Assembly: GCF_002160065.1 (NCBI RefSeq)
Contig: NZ_NFJW01000008.1
Location: 52,528 to 116,527, forward strand
DNA: 64,000 bases
Source: Collinsella sp. An2
GTDB lineage: Bacteria > Actinomycetota > Coriobacteriia > Coriobacteriales > Coriobacteriaceae
Direction of reading: 5' to 3'
Shown here in pieces: positions 17,021-26,495 of the stretch. The notes under the pieces were generated by a model. The model had not been told where the DNA came from. It was given only the letters and a program-made list of their open reading frames with translations, and did not search any database. The translations under genes and the position numbers were made by a program. The first letter of the stretch is position 1; the number at the start of each line of letters is the position of its first letter.

Positions 17021-17263
17021 CGAGCGCCTTACGTGTGCGCTCTCTCGAAGTTGCGTGCGGCCTTTTCAAGTTGATAGACGGATTCGTCCATTTTTTGGTC
17101 TTTGGACACCTGAAAATGGCCCTAAAGCTCTATCAACTTTAAAACGGCGCACGCAACTTCGTTTGAGCGCACGTAATTTCACCTGAAGGCACGTACCTTT
17201 GTTTGAGGGCTCTCGGCTGCAAGGCGTGTAATACTGTTTGAAGGAATGTGCCTGTGCTGAAAA
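17021..17263. repeat. Two-armed palindrome plus 20-bp tandem repeat array
   Basis: The 12-bp arms GAAGTTGCGTGC (17047) and GCACGCAACTTC (17149), with inner 11-bp arms (17068-17078 and 17129-17139), form a long palindrome. The right arm starts an array of 20-bp units at 17149, 17169 and 17189, a 15-bp unit at 17209, then 20-bp units at 17224 and 17244. The left arm also continues outward as inverted units (17039-17058 and 17021-17038). It fills the convergent gap between yigZ and the next minus-strand gene. Confidence 0.7.
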
Positions 17264-17280
17264 CCGGGACCCTGGCTGTT

Positions 17281-17730
17281 CTACGCGCGGCTTGCGTCGA
17301 TGATGTCGCAGGAGAAGCGAATCGCGTCCTCAATGCAGCCAGGGCAGCTGCGGATCGCGCCGCCCTCGCGGCCGACACCCTTGAGCTCGCGGCAAATGGT
17401 GGTTCCGTTCTGCTCGACAAAACGGTCGATCAGCTGACGAACGAGCTTATAGGTGGAGCCCTTCGTGGTGCCAGGCTGTTCAGTGCCGGCGCTGGTCAGC
17501 TGGCTGAGGATCATGACGGCAGCCGAGATGGCGCCGCAGGTTTCGGTCATACCGCCCATGCCGCTTCCAAAGCCCTCGGAGAGGCGATAGGCGGCATCGG
17601 CATCGGCGCCCACCAGGGGAGCGAGCACGCATGCTATCGCCTGCGCGCAGTTGTAGCCATACTCGGAGCGCAGGGCGAGGGCTTGGTCGACAAGTTGCGG
17701 GGCGATGGTGGCGAGGTTCTCTTCGGTCAT
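17281..17730 (-). CDS. C_GCAxxG_C_C family protein
   Basis: Small cysteine-rich protein of the C_GCAxxG_C_C family (about 149 residues), a putative redox or metal-binding protein of anaerobes with no proven function. The diagnostic cysteines are visible: YNCAQAIACVL, then GMGGMTETCGAISAAVMIL, a single CREL and SCPGCIEDAIRF. The start at 17730 (MTEENLATIAP) has AGAAAGGA upstream; the longer open frame to 17901 has no ribosome site. It is divergent from metY, sharing a 326-base interval. Confidence 0.88.
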   Translation of the reverse strand: MTEENLATIAPQLVDQALALRSEYGYNCAQAIACVLAPLVGADADAAYRLSEGFGSGMGGMTETCGAISAAVMILSQLTSAGTEQPGTTKGSTYKLVRQLIDRFVEQNGTTICRELKGVGREGGAIRSCPGCIEDAIRFSCDIIDASRA

Positions 17731-17860
17731 GGCGATCCTTTCTGTGGCGCGGCGTACGTGCATGACTGGCGCGCGAACGCGGGCGAGCGCCGGCCTCGGT
17801 GATTTCATGCTCAAAGACCACCTATTGTGGCACAGTTCGATGCTGTGAGGTGTCGGGCCT

Positions 17861-17965
17861 GTTGCTTGGATCCGGCGGGCAACGTCTGAGGGTGCCGACA
17901 TTCCTGGGCGGCACCTGCCGTTTCGGGAAGCACGGTGGCAACTGTGTTAAGAATGGCCTCCGGCC
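17861..17965 (+). promoter_or_regulatory. Possible structured 5' leader of metY
   Basis: The 326-base divergent interval 17731-18056 holds consecutive hairpins on the plus strand: GTTGC/GCAAC (17861, 17879), GGTGCCG/CGGCACC (17891, 17909), TGCCGT/ACGGtGGCA (17916, 17932) and GGCC-TCC-GGCC (17955). I do not recognise a SAM or T-box consensus. It may be a leader regulator or only GC-rich sequence. Confidence 0.3.
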
Positions 17966-18056
17966 AGTCGGGGTCCATCGTAAGCAGCTAAGCTTATCTG
18001 TTGCTGGCGATTGCCGGCGCAGATGAATCGAGACCGTTGCGCGAAGGAGTGAACGA

Positions 18057-19337
18057 ATGGCAGAGCATATTGGAACGACCTGTGTTCAGGGCGGTTATCG
18101 ACCCGGAGACGGTGAGCCGCGCCAGGTGCCCATCTATCAGTCCACCACATGGAAGTACGATACGTCCGAGCACATGGGCAAGCTCTTTGACCTTGAAGAA
18201 GCTGGCTACTTCTACACGCGCCTTCAGAACCCCACGAACGATGCCGTTGCGGCCAAGATCTGCGAGCTTGAGGGCGGCACGGCCGGCATGCTCACGAGCT
18301 CAGGCCAGTCGGCAAACTTCTTCGCGCTCTTCAACATCGTCGGAGCGGGCGACCACATCGTGGCGAGCTCGGCCATCTACGGCGGATCCTACAACCTGAT
18401 CGCTCACACCATGCACCGCATGGGTGTCGAGAGCACCTTCGTGGCGCCCGACTGCACCGACGAAGAGCTCGAGGCCGCTTTCCAGCCCAACACCAAGGCA
18501 GTCTTCGGCGAGACCATCGCCAACCCCGCGCTCGACGTGCTCGATATCGAGCGCTTCGCGGTGGCGGCCCATGCCCACGGCGTGCCGCTCATCGTCGACA
18601 ACACCTTCCCGACGCCGGTCATGTGCCGGCCCTTCGAGTGGGGCGCCGACATCGTGACGCACTCCACCACCAAGTACATGGACGGCCACGGCGCCTGCGT
18701 CGGCGGCGCGATTGTGGACTCCGGCAACTTCGACTGGGATGCCCATGCCGACAAGTTCCCGGGCCTCACCACGCCCGACGAGACCTACCACGGCGTCGTC
18801 TACACGCAGAAGTTCGGCCAGGGCGGCGCGTTCATCACCAAGGCGACGTCTCAGCTCATGCGCGACCTCGGCCCGATCCAGTCGCCGATGCATGCATTCT
18901 TCCTTAACAGTGGCCTGGAGAGTCTGCACGTGCGCATGAGGCAGCACGTGAAGAACGGTCAGGCAATGGCTGAGTTCCTGCACGACCATCCGAAGGTCCG
19001 CTTCGTGAAGTATCCGGGCCTGCCGTCCGACTCCAGCTATCAGCTTGCCCAGAAGTACATGCCGAACGGAACCTGCGGCGTGGTGAGCTTCGGCTTTGAG
19101 GGCGGTCGTTCCGCGGCCGAGCAGTTCATGAAGAACCTGCATGTCGCGCAGATTGCGACGCACGTGGCCGACGCCCGTACCTGCGTGCTGCATCCCGCAA
19201 ACGCGACGCATCGCCAGATGAACGACGAGGAGCTCGCCGCCGCCGGCATCGCGCCGGACATGGTGCGTCTCTCGTGCGGCATCGAGGACACCGACGACCT
19301 CATTGCCGACGTCGACCAGGCGCTCGACACCATCTAG
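18057..19337 (+). CDS. metY: O-acetylhomoserine/O-acetylserine sulfhydrylase (MetY-type)
   Basis: PLP-dependent Cys/Met metabolism enzyme that makes homocysteine from O-acetylhomoserine and sulfide. The 426 residues show TRLQNPTNDAVAAKI, SSGQSANFFALFNIVGAGD, the PLP-aspartate region VPLIVDNTFPTPVMCRPFEW and the Schiff-base lysine in HSTTKYMDGHGACVGG. Length and the C-terminal RLSCGIEDTDDLIADVDQAL fit OAH sulfhydrylases better than cystathionine gamma-synthase. Methionine gamma-lyase is an alternative. Transcription probably ends at the hairpin 19355-19392. Confidence 0.9.
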   Translation: MAEHIGTTCVQGGYRPGDGEPRQVPIYQSTTWKYDTSEHMGKLFDLEEAGYFYTRLQNPTNDAVAAKICELEGGTAGMLTSSGQSANFFALFNIVGAGDHIVASSAIYGGSYNLIAHTMHRMGVESTFVAPDCTDEELEAAFQPNTKAVFGETIANPALDVLDIERFAVAAHAHGVPLIVDNTFPTPVMCRPFEWGADIVTHSTTKYMDGHGACVGGAIVDSGNFDWDAHADKFPGLTTPDETYHGVVYTQKFGQGGAFITKATSQLMRDLGPIQSPMHAFFLNSGLESLHVRMRQHVKNGQAMAEFLHDHPKVRFVKYPGLPSDSSYQLAQKYMPNGTCGVVSFGFEGGRSAAEQFMKNLHVAQIATHVADARTCVLHPANATHRQMNDEELAAAGIAPDMVRLSCGIEDTDDLIADVDQALDTI

Positions 19338-19354
19338 CAAGAGTTGCCGCTTAC

Positions 19355-19392
19355 GCCCCAGATGCCTGTTCTGAGAACCGGGCGTCTGGGGC
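19355..19392 (+). terminator. Hairpin after metY, probable terminator
   Basis: GCCCCAGATGCC and GGCGTCTGGGGC pair over 12 bp (one G-U) around a 14-base loop. The T tract is weak (CTTGG), so termination strength is uncertain. Confidence 0.55.
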
Positions 19393-19448
19393 TTGGTGTA
19401 TCACAACGTCGCGACACACCGCGACCCGGGGTACGGAAAGGGGATGGC

Positions 19449-20414
19449 ATGCGGTCTGAGGAGCTGAGATATCCCAGCGCGGACGGGACGTCGAAGGTCC
19501 ATGCGATGCTCTGGCTGCCCGATGCCGCCGATGCGACGGGCCCATCGACGGCGCTGCGCGGCGTGGTCCAGCTGGCGCACGGCATGTCCGAGCACATTGG
19601 ACGCTATACGGGGTTTGCCCAGACGCTCACCGATGCGGGGTTCGCAGTATGTGCGAACGATCATATCGGCCACGGCCTGACCGCCTCCGGCCCAGATGAC
19701 CTGGGGCACATCCCTCTGCACGGCGGGGTCGATATGCTTCTGTCCGACATGCGCACCCTCCAGACGCGTACGGTCGAGATGCTTGCGCGTGCGGGCTACA
19801 CCAACGTGCCCTATGTCCTGTTCGGACACTCGTTGGGCAGTTTCATGGTGCGCGTGTATCTGACGCGCTATCCCGAAGGGCTGTCTGGCGTAGTGATATG
19901 CGGCACGGGCCAGCAGCCGCGCCTTCTCACCGATGTGGGCCGGGTGCTCACGCGCTTCATTGCCGCCGTGCGGGGGGAGCGCTATCGCAGCCATCTGATC
20001 GATGCCTTGGGGGTTGGGGCCTACGCCCGCGCCGTCAGGGGCGCCGCCACGCGAAACGACTGGCTTTCGACCGACCCTGCGGTGGTGCAGGCCTATCTCG
20101 ACGACCCGCTCTGCGGCCAGGTGTTCACCGTGGGAGGCTATGCGGCGGTGTCTGCGCTCGCGGGCGACGCACAGCGACGGGACCTGCTCGCATCTGTGCC
20201 GCGCGAGCTGCCGCTTTTGGTTATCGCGGGCGCCGAGGACCCTGTGGGGGACTGTGGTGCGGGCGTTCGGCGCGCGGTCGCACAGTATCGCGACGCCGGC
20301 TTCAGCGATGTCGAAGAGCATATCTATTCGAGCATGCGCCACGAGATTCTCAACGAGCCGGGGCGGGCTGCTGTATATGCCGACGTGCTGGACTGGCTCG
20401 ACCGACACCTGTGA
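19449..20414 (+). CDS. Alpha/beta hydrolase, monoacylglycerol-lipase-like
   Basis: Serine hydrolase of the lysophospholipase/monoacylglycerol lipase type, about 321 residues; the substrate cannot be told from sequence. It has [15 protein letters not shown] (oxyanion region), [17 protein letters not shown], the nucleophile elbow [15 protein letters not shown], the acid in [13 protein letters not shown] and the catalytic His in [13 protein letters not shown] 19449 has AAAGGGG just upstream; an earlier in-frame codon at 19344 lies within the metY terminator. Xpt follows after 58 bases. Confidence 0.88.
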   Translation: MRSEELRYPSADGTSKVHAMLWLPDAADATGPSTALRGVVQLAHGMSEHIGRYTGFAQTLTDAGFAVCANDHIGHGLTASGPDDLGHIPLHGGVDMLLSDMRTLQTRTVEMLARAGYTNVPYVLFGHSLGSFMVRVYLTRYPEGLSGVVICGTGQQPRLLTDVGRVLTRFIAAVRGERYRSHLIDALGVGAYARAVRGAATRNDWLSTDPAVVQAYLDDPLCGQVFTVGGYAAVSALAGDAQRRDLLASVPRELPLLVIAGAEDPVGDCGAGVRRAVAQYRDAGFSDVEEHIYSSMRHEILNEPGRAAVYADVLDWLDRHL

Positions 20415-20472
20415 CGAAGCCTCCGCGTGGTATTCTGCTTACAATTCATTCACACGGGCGAAGGGGAGCGCC

Positions 20473-21054
20473 ATGAAGTTGTTGGAAGACCGTATTCTCA
20501 AAGACGGCGTTGTCAAGCCGGGCGGCGTGCTCAAGGTGGATGCCTTTCTTAACCACCAGTGCGACGTCCAGCTATTCGATGCGATGGGCGAGGAGTGGGC
20601 ACGGCGTTTTGCCGGCACACCGGTGAGCAAGATCTTGACCATCGAGGCCTCGGGCATCGGTATCGCGTGCGTCGCGGCGCGCCATTTTAACAACGTGCCG
20701 GTGGTCTTTGCAAAGAAGGCGCCTTCCATCAATCTGGACGGCGACCAGTTTGCCACCACCATCTACTCGTTTACCAAGCAGCGCGAGTATCCGGTCATCG
20801 TGGGAAGTAGATTCCTCTCGCCGGACGACCACGTCCTCATCATCGACGACTTCCTGGCAAATGGCTGCGCGCTCGAGGGTCTCATCCGTCTCTGCGATAT
20901 GGCGGGAGCCACCGTCGAGGGTATCGGCATCGCCATCGAGAAGGCGTTTCAGGGCGGTGGCGACGCGCTGCGCTCGCGCGGCTTCCGGGTGGAGTCACTC
21001 GCTCGCATCTCGGCCATGGACGGTGAGACAGGGGAGCTCACCTTCATCGAATAG
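20473..21054 (+). CDS. xpt: Xanthine phosphoribosyltransferase
   Basis: Purine salvage enzyme that converts xanthine and PRPP to XMP in the cytoplasm. The 193 residues match Xpt in length and motifs: [20 protein letters not shown] at the N terminus, [19 protein letters not shown], and the PRPP loop [27 protein letters not shown] precedes ATG 20473. No guanine riboswitch was recognised upstream. Its presence fits the purine focus of the later part of the window. Confidence 0.95.
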   Translation: MKLLEDRILKDGVVKPGGVLKVDAFLNHQCDVQLFDAMGEEWARRFAGTPVSKILTIEASGIGIACVAARHFNNVPVVFAKKAPSINLDGDQFATTIYSFTKQREYPVIVGSRFLSPDDHVLIIDDFLANGCALEGLIRLCDMAGATVEGIGIAIEKAFQGGGDALRSRGFRVESLARISAMDGETGELTFIE

Positions 21055-21221
21055 CATTCGTCTGTCGGGCACATGACCCTGCTGCAAACGGTGGTGCGGC
21101 AGGGAGAGCATCAGCGATCCACGCGCTGGGTCTGCGATGTGTGTGGATTGCTGCGTTTGAGGCGCTGTTGCTCACGATGGAGCGACAACATGTCGAAGGT
21201 TCCTGTTCGCGGCGCGCTGTA

Positions 21222-22199
21222 TCAGAGACGCGTGTTGTTGGGCCGAAGAACGGAGATGGCATGTGGCACCATGCTTACCGTCAGCCGCCGTGCGTGAATG
21301 CGCTCTCCGTCCGCCTGAATGGGATAGTCGTCACCGCCCAGGGTGAACGCTACGCGCCGTGCCTGGCCCATGGTGACCAGCCGGGAGGTCACATGCCTGC
21401 CCATTTTCGCGCGTACAAAGACCGGGATGGCGCGGATGCGAGACACGGGGCCGACGGCATGGCAGGTGTCGAACAGGCCGTCGGTCGGGTCTGCTTGAGG
21501 ACAGATGCGAAAGCCCGAGCCGTAGGTCGGGCCGATCTGGACGGCCATAAAGATGAGGTCACACGCGCGGGGAGCTTCATCGTCTATAGCGATACGCGCA
21601 GGGAAACTGCGATAGCCGGGGCCGAGCACCGAGAAGCTGCTGGCCAGATAGAGCGCCGTACCCGAGAGCGGGCTGCTCTTGCGGAGCTCCTGCGTGCCGA
21701 GAGCGATGGCCGCATCGAGGCCGATCGAGAAGGTCTCTACAAAATACTCTGTTGCTGTCGCGCCTGTGTCCATCACGTCGATACGTCCGACATCCATGGA
21801 TACGCGCTCGCAGGAAAGCAGGTAGGAGATGTCTGCGTGCGCGCCGCGCGGAAGCCCGAGGGTGCGGGCGTAGTCGTTGCCGGAGCCCACGGGAACCACC
21901 CCGAGCGTCGGCCGATCGGCCGCGGGGCGCTGCATGAGCCCGCAGACCACCTCGTGGACCACGCCGTCACCACCCAGGGCGACCACGGTGTCGAAACCCA
22001 TGGCGTCGCGAGCGAGCTCGACCGCGTGGCGGGGACGCTCGGTGTAAACGAGGGTGGCCGAGGCCTTGTCGGGGAGCTGTTCGGCAAGAAATCGCCGAAG
22101 GTGCTCTGCGGATTCGCGGGCGTCTCCGGAATGTGCGGCGGGGTTGGCGATGATGAGGACGCGTCCCAGCGGGGAGCGGGCATTCCGCTCGCTAGACAT
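21222..22199 (-). CDS. Diacylglycerol/lipid kinase family protein
   Basis: YegS/DgkB-like lipid kinase of about 325 residues that phosphorylates diacylglycerol or a related lipid at the membrane. Motifs include VLIIANPAAHSGDARESAEH, the ATP-binding VVALGGDGVVHEVVCGLMQR and LGVVPVGSGNDYARTLGLPR. The C-terminal beta-sandwich holds ALGGDG-independent acid residues such as DPTDGLFD. The start overlaps the end of the upstream ClC gene by 8 bases (GATGTCTAG), so the two are coupled. The 167-base stretch 21055-21221 holds no gene, only one copy of a GTGTGGATTGCTGC motif at 21141. Confidence 0.9.
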   Translation of the reverse strand: MSSERNARSPLGRVLIIANPAAHSGDARESAEHLRRFLAEQLPDKASATLVYTERPRHAVELARDAMGFDTVVALGGDGVVHEVVCGLMQRPAADRPTLGVVPVGSGNDYARTLGLPRGAHADISYLLSCERVSMDVGRIDVMDTGATATEYFVETFSIGLDAAIALGTQELRKSSPLSGTALYLASSFSVLGPGYRSFPARIAIDDEAPRACDLIFMAVQIGPTYGSGFRICPQADPTDGLFDTCHAVGPVSRIRAIPVFVRAKMGRHVTSRLVTMGQARRVAFTLGGDDYPIQADGERIHARRLTVSMVPHAISVLRPNNTRL

Positions 22200-23586
22200 C
22201 GAGGTTCTCCTCGGCGGCCTCGTGGCGACGGATTGCCTCGTCCACCGTCAGGTTTTCGTCGGCTTCAAGCGAGCGACGCTTTGAGGTGACGATGCGCTGC
22301 GCGGGATAGACGCCGCGATGTCCCGCGACGAGATAGCTGATAAAGGCGACGATCACCATGTAGGGCGCCGCCTGGCCTCCGAACATGTCGATGGAAAGCA
22401 TGATGGTGGTGACCGGTACGTTGAGGGCGGCTCCGAACACGCCCACCATGCCAAGCGCGGCCATGAAGCTGGGGCCGAGCCCGGTGATCTGTCCGAGCCA
22501 TCCTCCAAAAGCGGCGCCGATGTCGAAGAGCGGCGTCACCTCGCCACCCTGAAAGCCCGCACCGAGGGTGAGCGCGGTCATGACGAGCTTGATGAGGGCA
22601 TCCGTCCAGGAGGTCTCGCCGCGAAAGCCCGCGCCCGTGAGCCATTCGGCAAGGCCGCCGTAGGCAAAGAGGTCGCCGGCGACGTAGACGGCAAGCAGCA
22701 CGAGCGACCCGACGAGTGCGGCGACCAGATAGTTTTGGAACCGCTGGGAATAGAAGCGCTTGACGACGCGGATGGCAAGCGAGAACAGACGTGCCACGAG
22801 GCCAAACGCGACGGCGCAAACAACCACGGCCACAACCGTTACAGGCCCCATGGCGGGAACGCTCGCTATGGTCTGCCAGCTATGGGAGACGCCGAGCGCA
22901 CGTGCCGTCGCGTCGCCGATAAACGACGCCGCAAGGCAATAAAGGCCGGCGCGATAGTTGAGCTTACCGACGGTGCACATCTCCATGCCGAAGAATGCTC
23001 CGGCGAGCGGTGTGCCGAAGACGCCGCCGAAGGCAGCGGAGATACCGCCCAGCATAACGTCCTGGCGATCGCGTCCACGCAGCTTGAAGATACCTGCCAC
23101 GTTGCTTGCGATGGTGCCGCCGATCTGTACGGCCGTGCCTTCGCGACCGGCCGAACCTCCCGCGAGGTGCGTGGCGACCGAGCAGATAAAGGTGAGGATT
23201 GCCATGCGGGCGTGAATGGGGGTCCCCTCGAGCGAGCTGTCGATCACGAGGTTGTTGCCCCGCGCGGCTCGAAGACCATGGTTGCGGTAGACCCATGCGG
23301 TGGCGACGCTCACCACGGGAAGCAGCGCGAAAAGCGCCAGGTTGCGTTCGCGTGCAGCAGTGACCAGCTCGAGCGCCGACAAGAACGCCCATGCCGCCGC
23401 GCCCATGAGCACGGAAACGACGACGGTGAGCGCGAGCGTGCGCAGGGTTGCACGCATGTTGCCCAGGTCTCGGCGCGTGTCTGCGGCAAGCGACCGCTCG
23501 GTGCGGATGAGCTCGTGGCTTATGAGGTCTACGATTCCATGGCCATGATGGTCGCCAAGCGACGCGTTCTGTTGAGGCACGGGCAT
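22192..23586 (-). CDS. ClC-family chloride channel/antiporter
   Basis: Voltage-gated-chloride-channel family membrane protein, about 464 residues with many helices. Selectivity motifs are visible: GGSAGREGTAVQIGG (GxGreGP-type), SAAFGGVFGTPLAGAFFGME and the later GAGFQGGEVTPLFDIGAAFG. The second GKExP-like motif has Gly-Gly-Glu-Val, close to bacterial YfeO/ClcB relatives and some fluoride exporters. ATG 23586 has AAGGAG five bases upstream and is preferred over GTG 23616. It is followed by and coupled to the lipid kinase. Chloride versus fluoride transport is not decided by what I can see. Confidence 0.88.
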   Translation of the reverse strand: MPVPQQNASLGDHHGHGIVDLISHELIRTERSLAADTRRDLGNMRATLRTLALTVVVSVLMGAAAWAFLSALELVTAARERNLALFALLPVVSVATAWVYRNHGLRAARGNNLVIDSSLEGTPIHARMAILTFICSVATHLAGGSAGREGTAVQIGGTIASNVAGIFKLRGRDRQDVMLGGISAAFGGVFGTPLAGAFFGMEMCTVGKLNYRAGLYCLAASFIGDATARALGVSHSWQTIASVPAMGPVTVVAVVVCAVAFGLVARLFSLAIRVVKRFYSQRFQNYLVAALVGSLVLLAVYVAGDLFAYGGLAEWLTGAGFRGETSWTDALIKLVMTALTLGAGFQGGEVTPLFDIGAAFGGWLGQITGLGPSFMAALGMVGVFGAALNVPVTTIMLSIDMFGGQAAPYMVIVAFISYLVAGHRGVYPAQRIVTSKRRSLEADENLTVDEAIRRHEAAEENLDV

Positions 23587-23770
23587 GGGGCTCCTTCGAA
23601 TGGGTGGATTGTGCACGGACGCACGGGAGCCATTATAGGACAGAGCACAAGGTGGGACGGCGCGTAGAGGAGGTGAGGCTCTGGTATGGTAACGCGCGAG
23701 GTAGCATTATACTTGTTCGAGAATATTGCTGCGAGCGTCGGGTCACCATCCGGCGAGGGAAGGGAAGCAT

Positions 23771-25030
23771 ATGCAGGAGAACATGATTCCGCTCGAGGAG
23801 GCGCGCGCCATCGTGCTCGACCACGTGGCTCTTTTGGATACGACGGTCGTTCCGGCGTGGCGCGCGGTGGGGCTGCCGCTTGCTGAGGACGCGACGACCG
23901 ATATTGACCTTTCTCCGTTTGCCAACAGCGCTATGGACGGCTATGCCGTGCATGCGTCCGACCTCGCCGAGGCTTCGTCGCAGGCTGCCGTCGTGCTGGA
24001 CGTCGTGGGCCACGAGGCGGCGGGGCATGTCTTTGACGGCGAGGTCAAGCCCGGCCAGGCGGTGCGCATCATGACGGGCGCGCCCATGCCTGCAGGTGCC
24101 GACGCCGTGGTGAAATACGAGATCGTCGAGGTGCTCGAGGGCGATGGCAACGAGGGCTCGAAGGTGTCCTTCCATGCTCCTGCCAGCGTTGGCGACAATG
24201 TGCGCGAGGCCGGTCTCGAAGCTCATGCGGGCGAGGTGGTCATGCAGGCGGGCGAGGTCGTTACGGCCGCCGGTGCAGGGCTGCTCGCTTCGGCAGGTTG
24301 CGCCGAGGTGCGGGTCCACCGCGCGCCGGTGGTCGGCATCCTCTCGATCGGCACCGAGCTCGTCGATCCCTCGACCGTGCCTGCGCGCGGCCAGATTCGC
24401 GATGCAAACTCGTCGGTCCTTTTGGCGGCGGCCATCCAGGCGGGGGCAGAGGTGCGGTTTGGCGGTATCGCGCCGGACGATGAGGCCTCCATTGCGCAGG
24501 CGGTGCTGTTGCTGGTCCAGACCTGCGACTTCGTCGTGACGAGTGGCGGGGCGTCGGCCGGCGACTACGACTACGTGACGGCTCTTGCGCGGCGCGAGGG
24601 CGAGGTGCTTTTCGACCGCATTTCCATGCGTCCGGGCAAGGCCATTACGTTTGGCCTGCTGCATGGCGTGCCGTTCCTGGGTCTTTCGGGCAATCCTGCG
24701 GCGGCGGCCGTGGGCTTCGAGATGCTTGCACGTCCGGCTATTCGCAAGATGCTTGGCCACACCGCGTTTGAGCGTCCAGTCCAGACGGCTCAGGTGCTCC
24801 ATGACGTTACCAAGCGCCAGGAGCGTCGCTTCTACGACCGCGCGTGCGTGTCGCGGGATGCAGATGGAAAACTGCAGGTGCGTTCTGCCAAGAGTCAGAA
24901 TTCCGCCCTGCTGGGAACCATGCACCGCGCGAACTGCCTGCTTATGGTGCCGGAGGGCATGCGTGGCTATAGCGCGGGCGACGAGGTTCCGTGCGTGCGC
25001 ATCGACCTTCCCGAGGGTGCAGTTATCTAG
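23771..25030 (+). CDS. moeA: MoeA, molybdopterin molybdenumtransferase
   Basis: Inserts molybdate into adenylylated molybdopterin to complete molybdenum cofactor, in the cytoplasm. About 419 residues. Motifs are PFANSAMDGYAVHASDL, VRIMTGAPMPAGADAVVKYE, the MPT-binding domain with LSIGTELVDP, FVVTSGGASAGDYDYV and GLSGNPAAAAVGFEMLARP. ATG 23771 follows a GGGAAGGGAAG ribosome site. It begins the molybdenum block, with mogA/moaB 9 bases after the stop and modABC beyond, and supplies cofactor to the hydroxylase at 41.9 kb. Confidence 0.95.
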   Translation: MQENMIPLEEARAIVLDHVALLDTTVVPAWRAVGLPLAEDATTDIDLSPFANSAMDGYAVHASDLAEASSQAAVVLDVVGHEAAGHVFDGEVKPGQAVRIMTGAPMPAGADAVVKYEIVEVLEGDGNEGSKVSFHAPASVGDNVREAGLEAHAGEVVMQAGEVVTAAGAGLLASAGCAEVRVHRAPVVGILSIGTELVDPSTVPARGQIRDANSSVLLAAAIQAGAEVRFGGIAPDDEASIAQAVLLLVQTCDFVVTSGGASAGDYDYVTALARREGEVLFDRISMRPGKAITFGLLHGVPFLGLSGNPAAAAVGFEMLARPAIRKMLGHTAFERPVQTAQVLHDVTKRQERRFYDRACVSRDADGKLQVRSAKSQNSALLGTMHRANCLLMVPEGMRGYSAGDEVPCVRIDLPEGAVI

Positions 25031-25039
25031 GAGGTAGCC

Positions 25040-25513
25040 ATGGACCTGCGTTTTTCTATCGTCACCTGCTCTGATACGCGCGGCCTTGACGAGGACGAGG
25101 CCGGTGCGGCGCTCGAAGAGCTCATTCGCGGCCAAGGCTGGTCGGTTGCAAGCCATGTTGTGGTGCGCGACGACGAGCAGGAGATTTCCTGTGCGATCGT
25201 TGACGCTGCGGACGAACGCCATGTCGACGTGGTGATCACATGCGGCGGCACGGGACTTTCGCTGCGCGACGTGACGCCCGAGGCGACCCGGTCGGTGTGC
25301 GACCGCGACGTGCCCGGTATCGCCGAGGCCATGCGCGCCTACTCCATGACCAAGACGCGGCGCGCCATGCTCTCGCGCGCCGTCTGCATGCAGCGCGGCG
25401 GCACCCTGGTGATCAATTTTCCCGGGTCGACCAAGGCGGCACGTGAGAGTTGGGAAGGTATCTACGACCAGCTCGAGCACGCGGCGAAAATGACGGCGGG
25501 CGGCGGTCACTGA
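25040..25513 (+). CDS. MogA/MoaB-type molybdopterin adenylyltransferase
   Basis: Adenylylates molybdopterin, the step before MoeA. The 157 residues have the MoCF_biosynth fold motifs VDVVITCGGTGLSLRDVTPE and TLVINFPGSTKAARESWEGI. Position 9 bases after moeA shows cotranscription. Whether it is best called MogA or MoaB cannot be settled; size and motifs fit both. GGAGG precedes the ATG. Confidence 0.93.
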   Translation: MDLRFSIVTCSDTRGLDEDEAGAALEELIRGQGWSVASHVVVRDDEQEISCAIVDAADERHVDVVITCGGTGLSLRDVTPEATRSVCDRDVPGIAEAMRAYSMTKTRRAMLSRAVCMQRGGTLVINFPGSTKAARESWEGIYDQLEHAAKMTAGGGH

Positions 25514-25524
25514 AAACAATTATG

Positions 25525-25553
25525 CTGCCATATTATTCTTAGTTGAGTATAAT
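25525..25553 (+). promoter_or_regulatory. Promoter upstream of modA
   Basis: CTGCCA (25525-25530), 17 bases, then perfect TATAAT (25548-25553) lie 56 bases before the modA start, in a locally AT-rich gap. No recognisable ModE palindrome is seen. Confidence 0.65.
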
Positions 25554-25608
25554 TCGACATGAGGATATACGGGACGCCGCACGGACGGCGACGAGGGAAG
25601 GGGACGAT

Positions 25609-26484
25609 ATGTTCGACCACATGATGAGCCGCAGGACTTTGATTAAGTCGGGCGCCGCAGCCGCGGCGGCAGGTATGTTGGCGGGCTGCAACAACGATGC
25701 GCAGGCTCCTACGGGCTCTGCCGGCAGCTCCAAGCCGACGGCAACCGATGGCGACGCGGTCGAGCTGCAGATCTTCGCCGCCAACTCCCTCGAGAAGGCC
25801 ATGCCCAAGGTCCAAGAGCTCTTCACCGACGAGACCGGTACCACCTTCGCCGACACGCAGTTTCGTGGCTCGGGCGATCTGGTGGAGCAGATGACGGCTG
25901 GCGCCCAGGTGGACGTTCTCATTACCGCTTCTGCAGGCACCATGGATGACGCCGAGGATGGCGAGCTCGTTGATCCCGACACCCGCGTCGACATGTTTGT
26001 GAACGACCTGGTGATCGTTGCTGCTCAGGACTCCGACATCACGATCGACTCCCTTGAGGACATCGTGAACATCGACGGCAACATTGCGATTGGCGAGCCG
26101 GGCGCCGTGCCTGCAGGAAAATACGCCAACCAGTCGCTTGCCTCGGTTGGCCTGTACAGCGACGACTCGGGTGCGAACGGCGTGTACGATGCATCGATCG
26201 CCGACCGTGTGAACCAGGCGAACAGCGTGGGTACCGCGGCGCAGTACGTGTCCTCGGGCGAGTGCGTCATCGGCTTCGTCTATACCTCCGACGTCTACCG
26301 GTATGATGGCTTGAAGGTCGTCTACACCGTTCCGGCCGAGGCGCATAGTGCCATCGTGTACCCCGGTGCAGTGGCCACCACGAGTAAGAACCCCGACGTC
26401 GCGCAGGACTTCATCACCTTCTGCATGGAAAACGAGGACGCGTTGGCCATCTGGTCGCAGTACGGCTTCGAGCTGGCAAAATAG
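25609..26484 (+). CDS. modA: ModA, molybdate ABC transporter substrate-binding lipoprotein
   Basis: Extracytoplasmic receptor that delivers molybdate to ModBC. ATG 25609 follows AAGGGGACG. The signal MSRRTLIKSG then AAAAAAGMLAGC is both twin-arginine-like and a lipobox with Cys27, so it is probably a lipoprotein. The mature part begins with a Ser/Thr linker, then VELQIFAANSLEKAMPKVQE, ASAGTMDDAEDGELVD and FVYTSDVYRYDG, as in ModA. About 291 residues. It lies 95 bases after mogA with its own promoter, and modB follows by 11 bases. Confidence 0.93.
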   Translation: MFDHMMSRRTLIKSGAAAAAAGMLAGCNNDAQAPTGSAGSSKPTATDGDAVELQIFAANSLEKAMPKVQELFTDETGTTFADTQFRGSGDLVEQMTAGAQVDVLITASAGTMDDAEDGELVDPDTRVDMFVNDLVIVAAQDSDITIDSLEDIVNIDGNIAIGEPGAVPAGKYANQSLASVGLYSDDSGANGVYDASIADRVNQANSVGTAAQYVSSGECVIGFVYTSDVYRYDGLKVVYTVPAEAHSAIVYPGAVATTSKNPDVAQDFITFCMENEDALAIWSQYGFELAK

Positions 26485-26495
26485 CGCAGGTTCCT

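Noticed and set aside
20415..20472. Guanine/xanthine riboswitch before xpt
   Set aside because: The gap is only 58 bases and lacks the purine-aptamer consensus.
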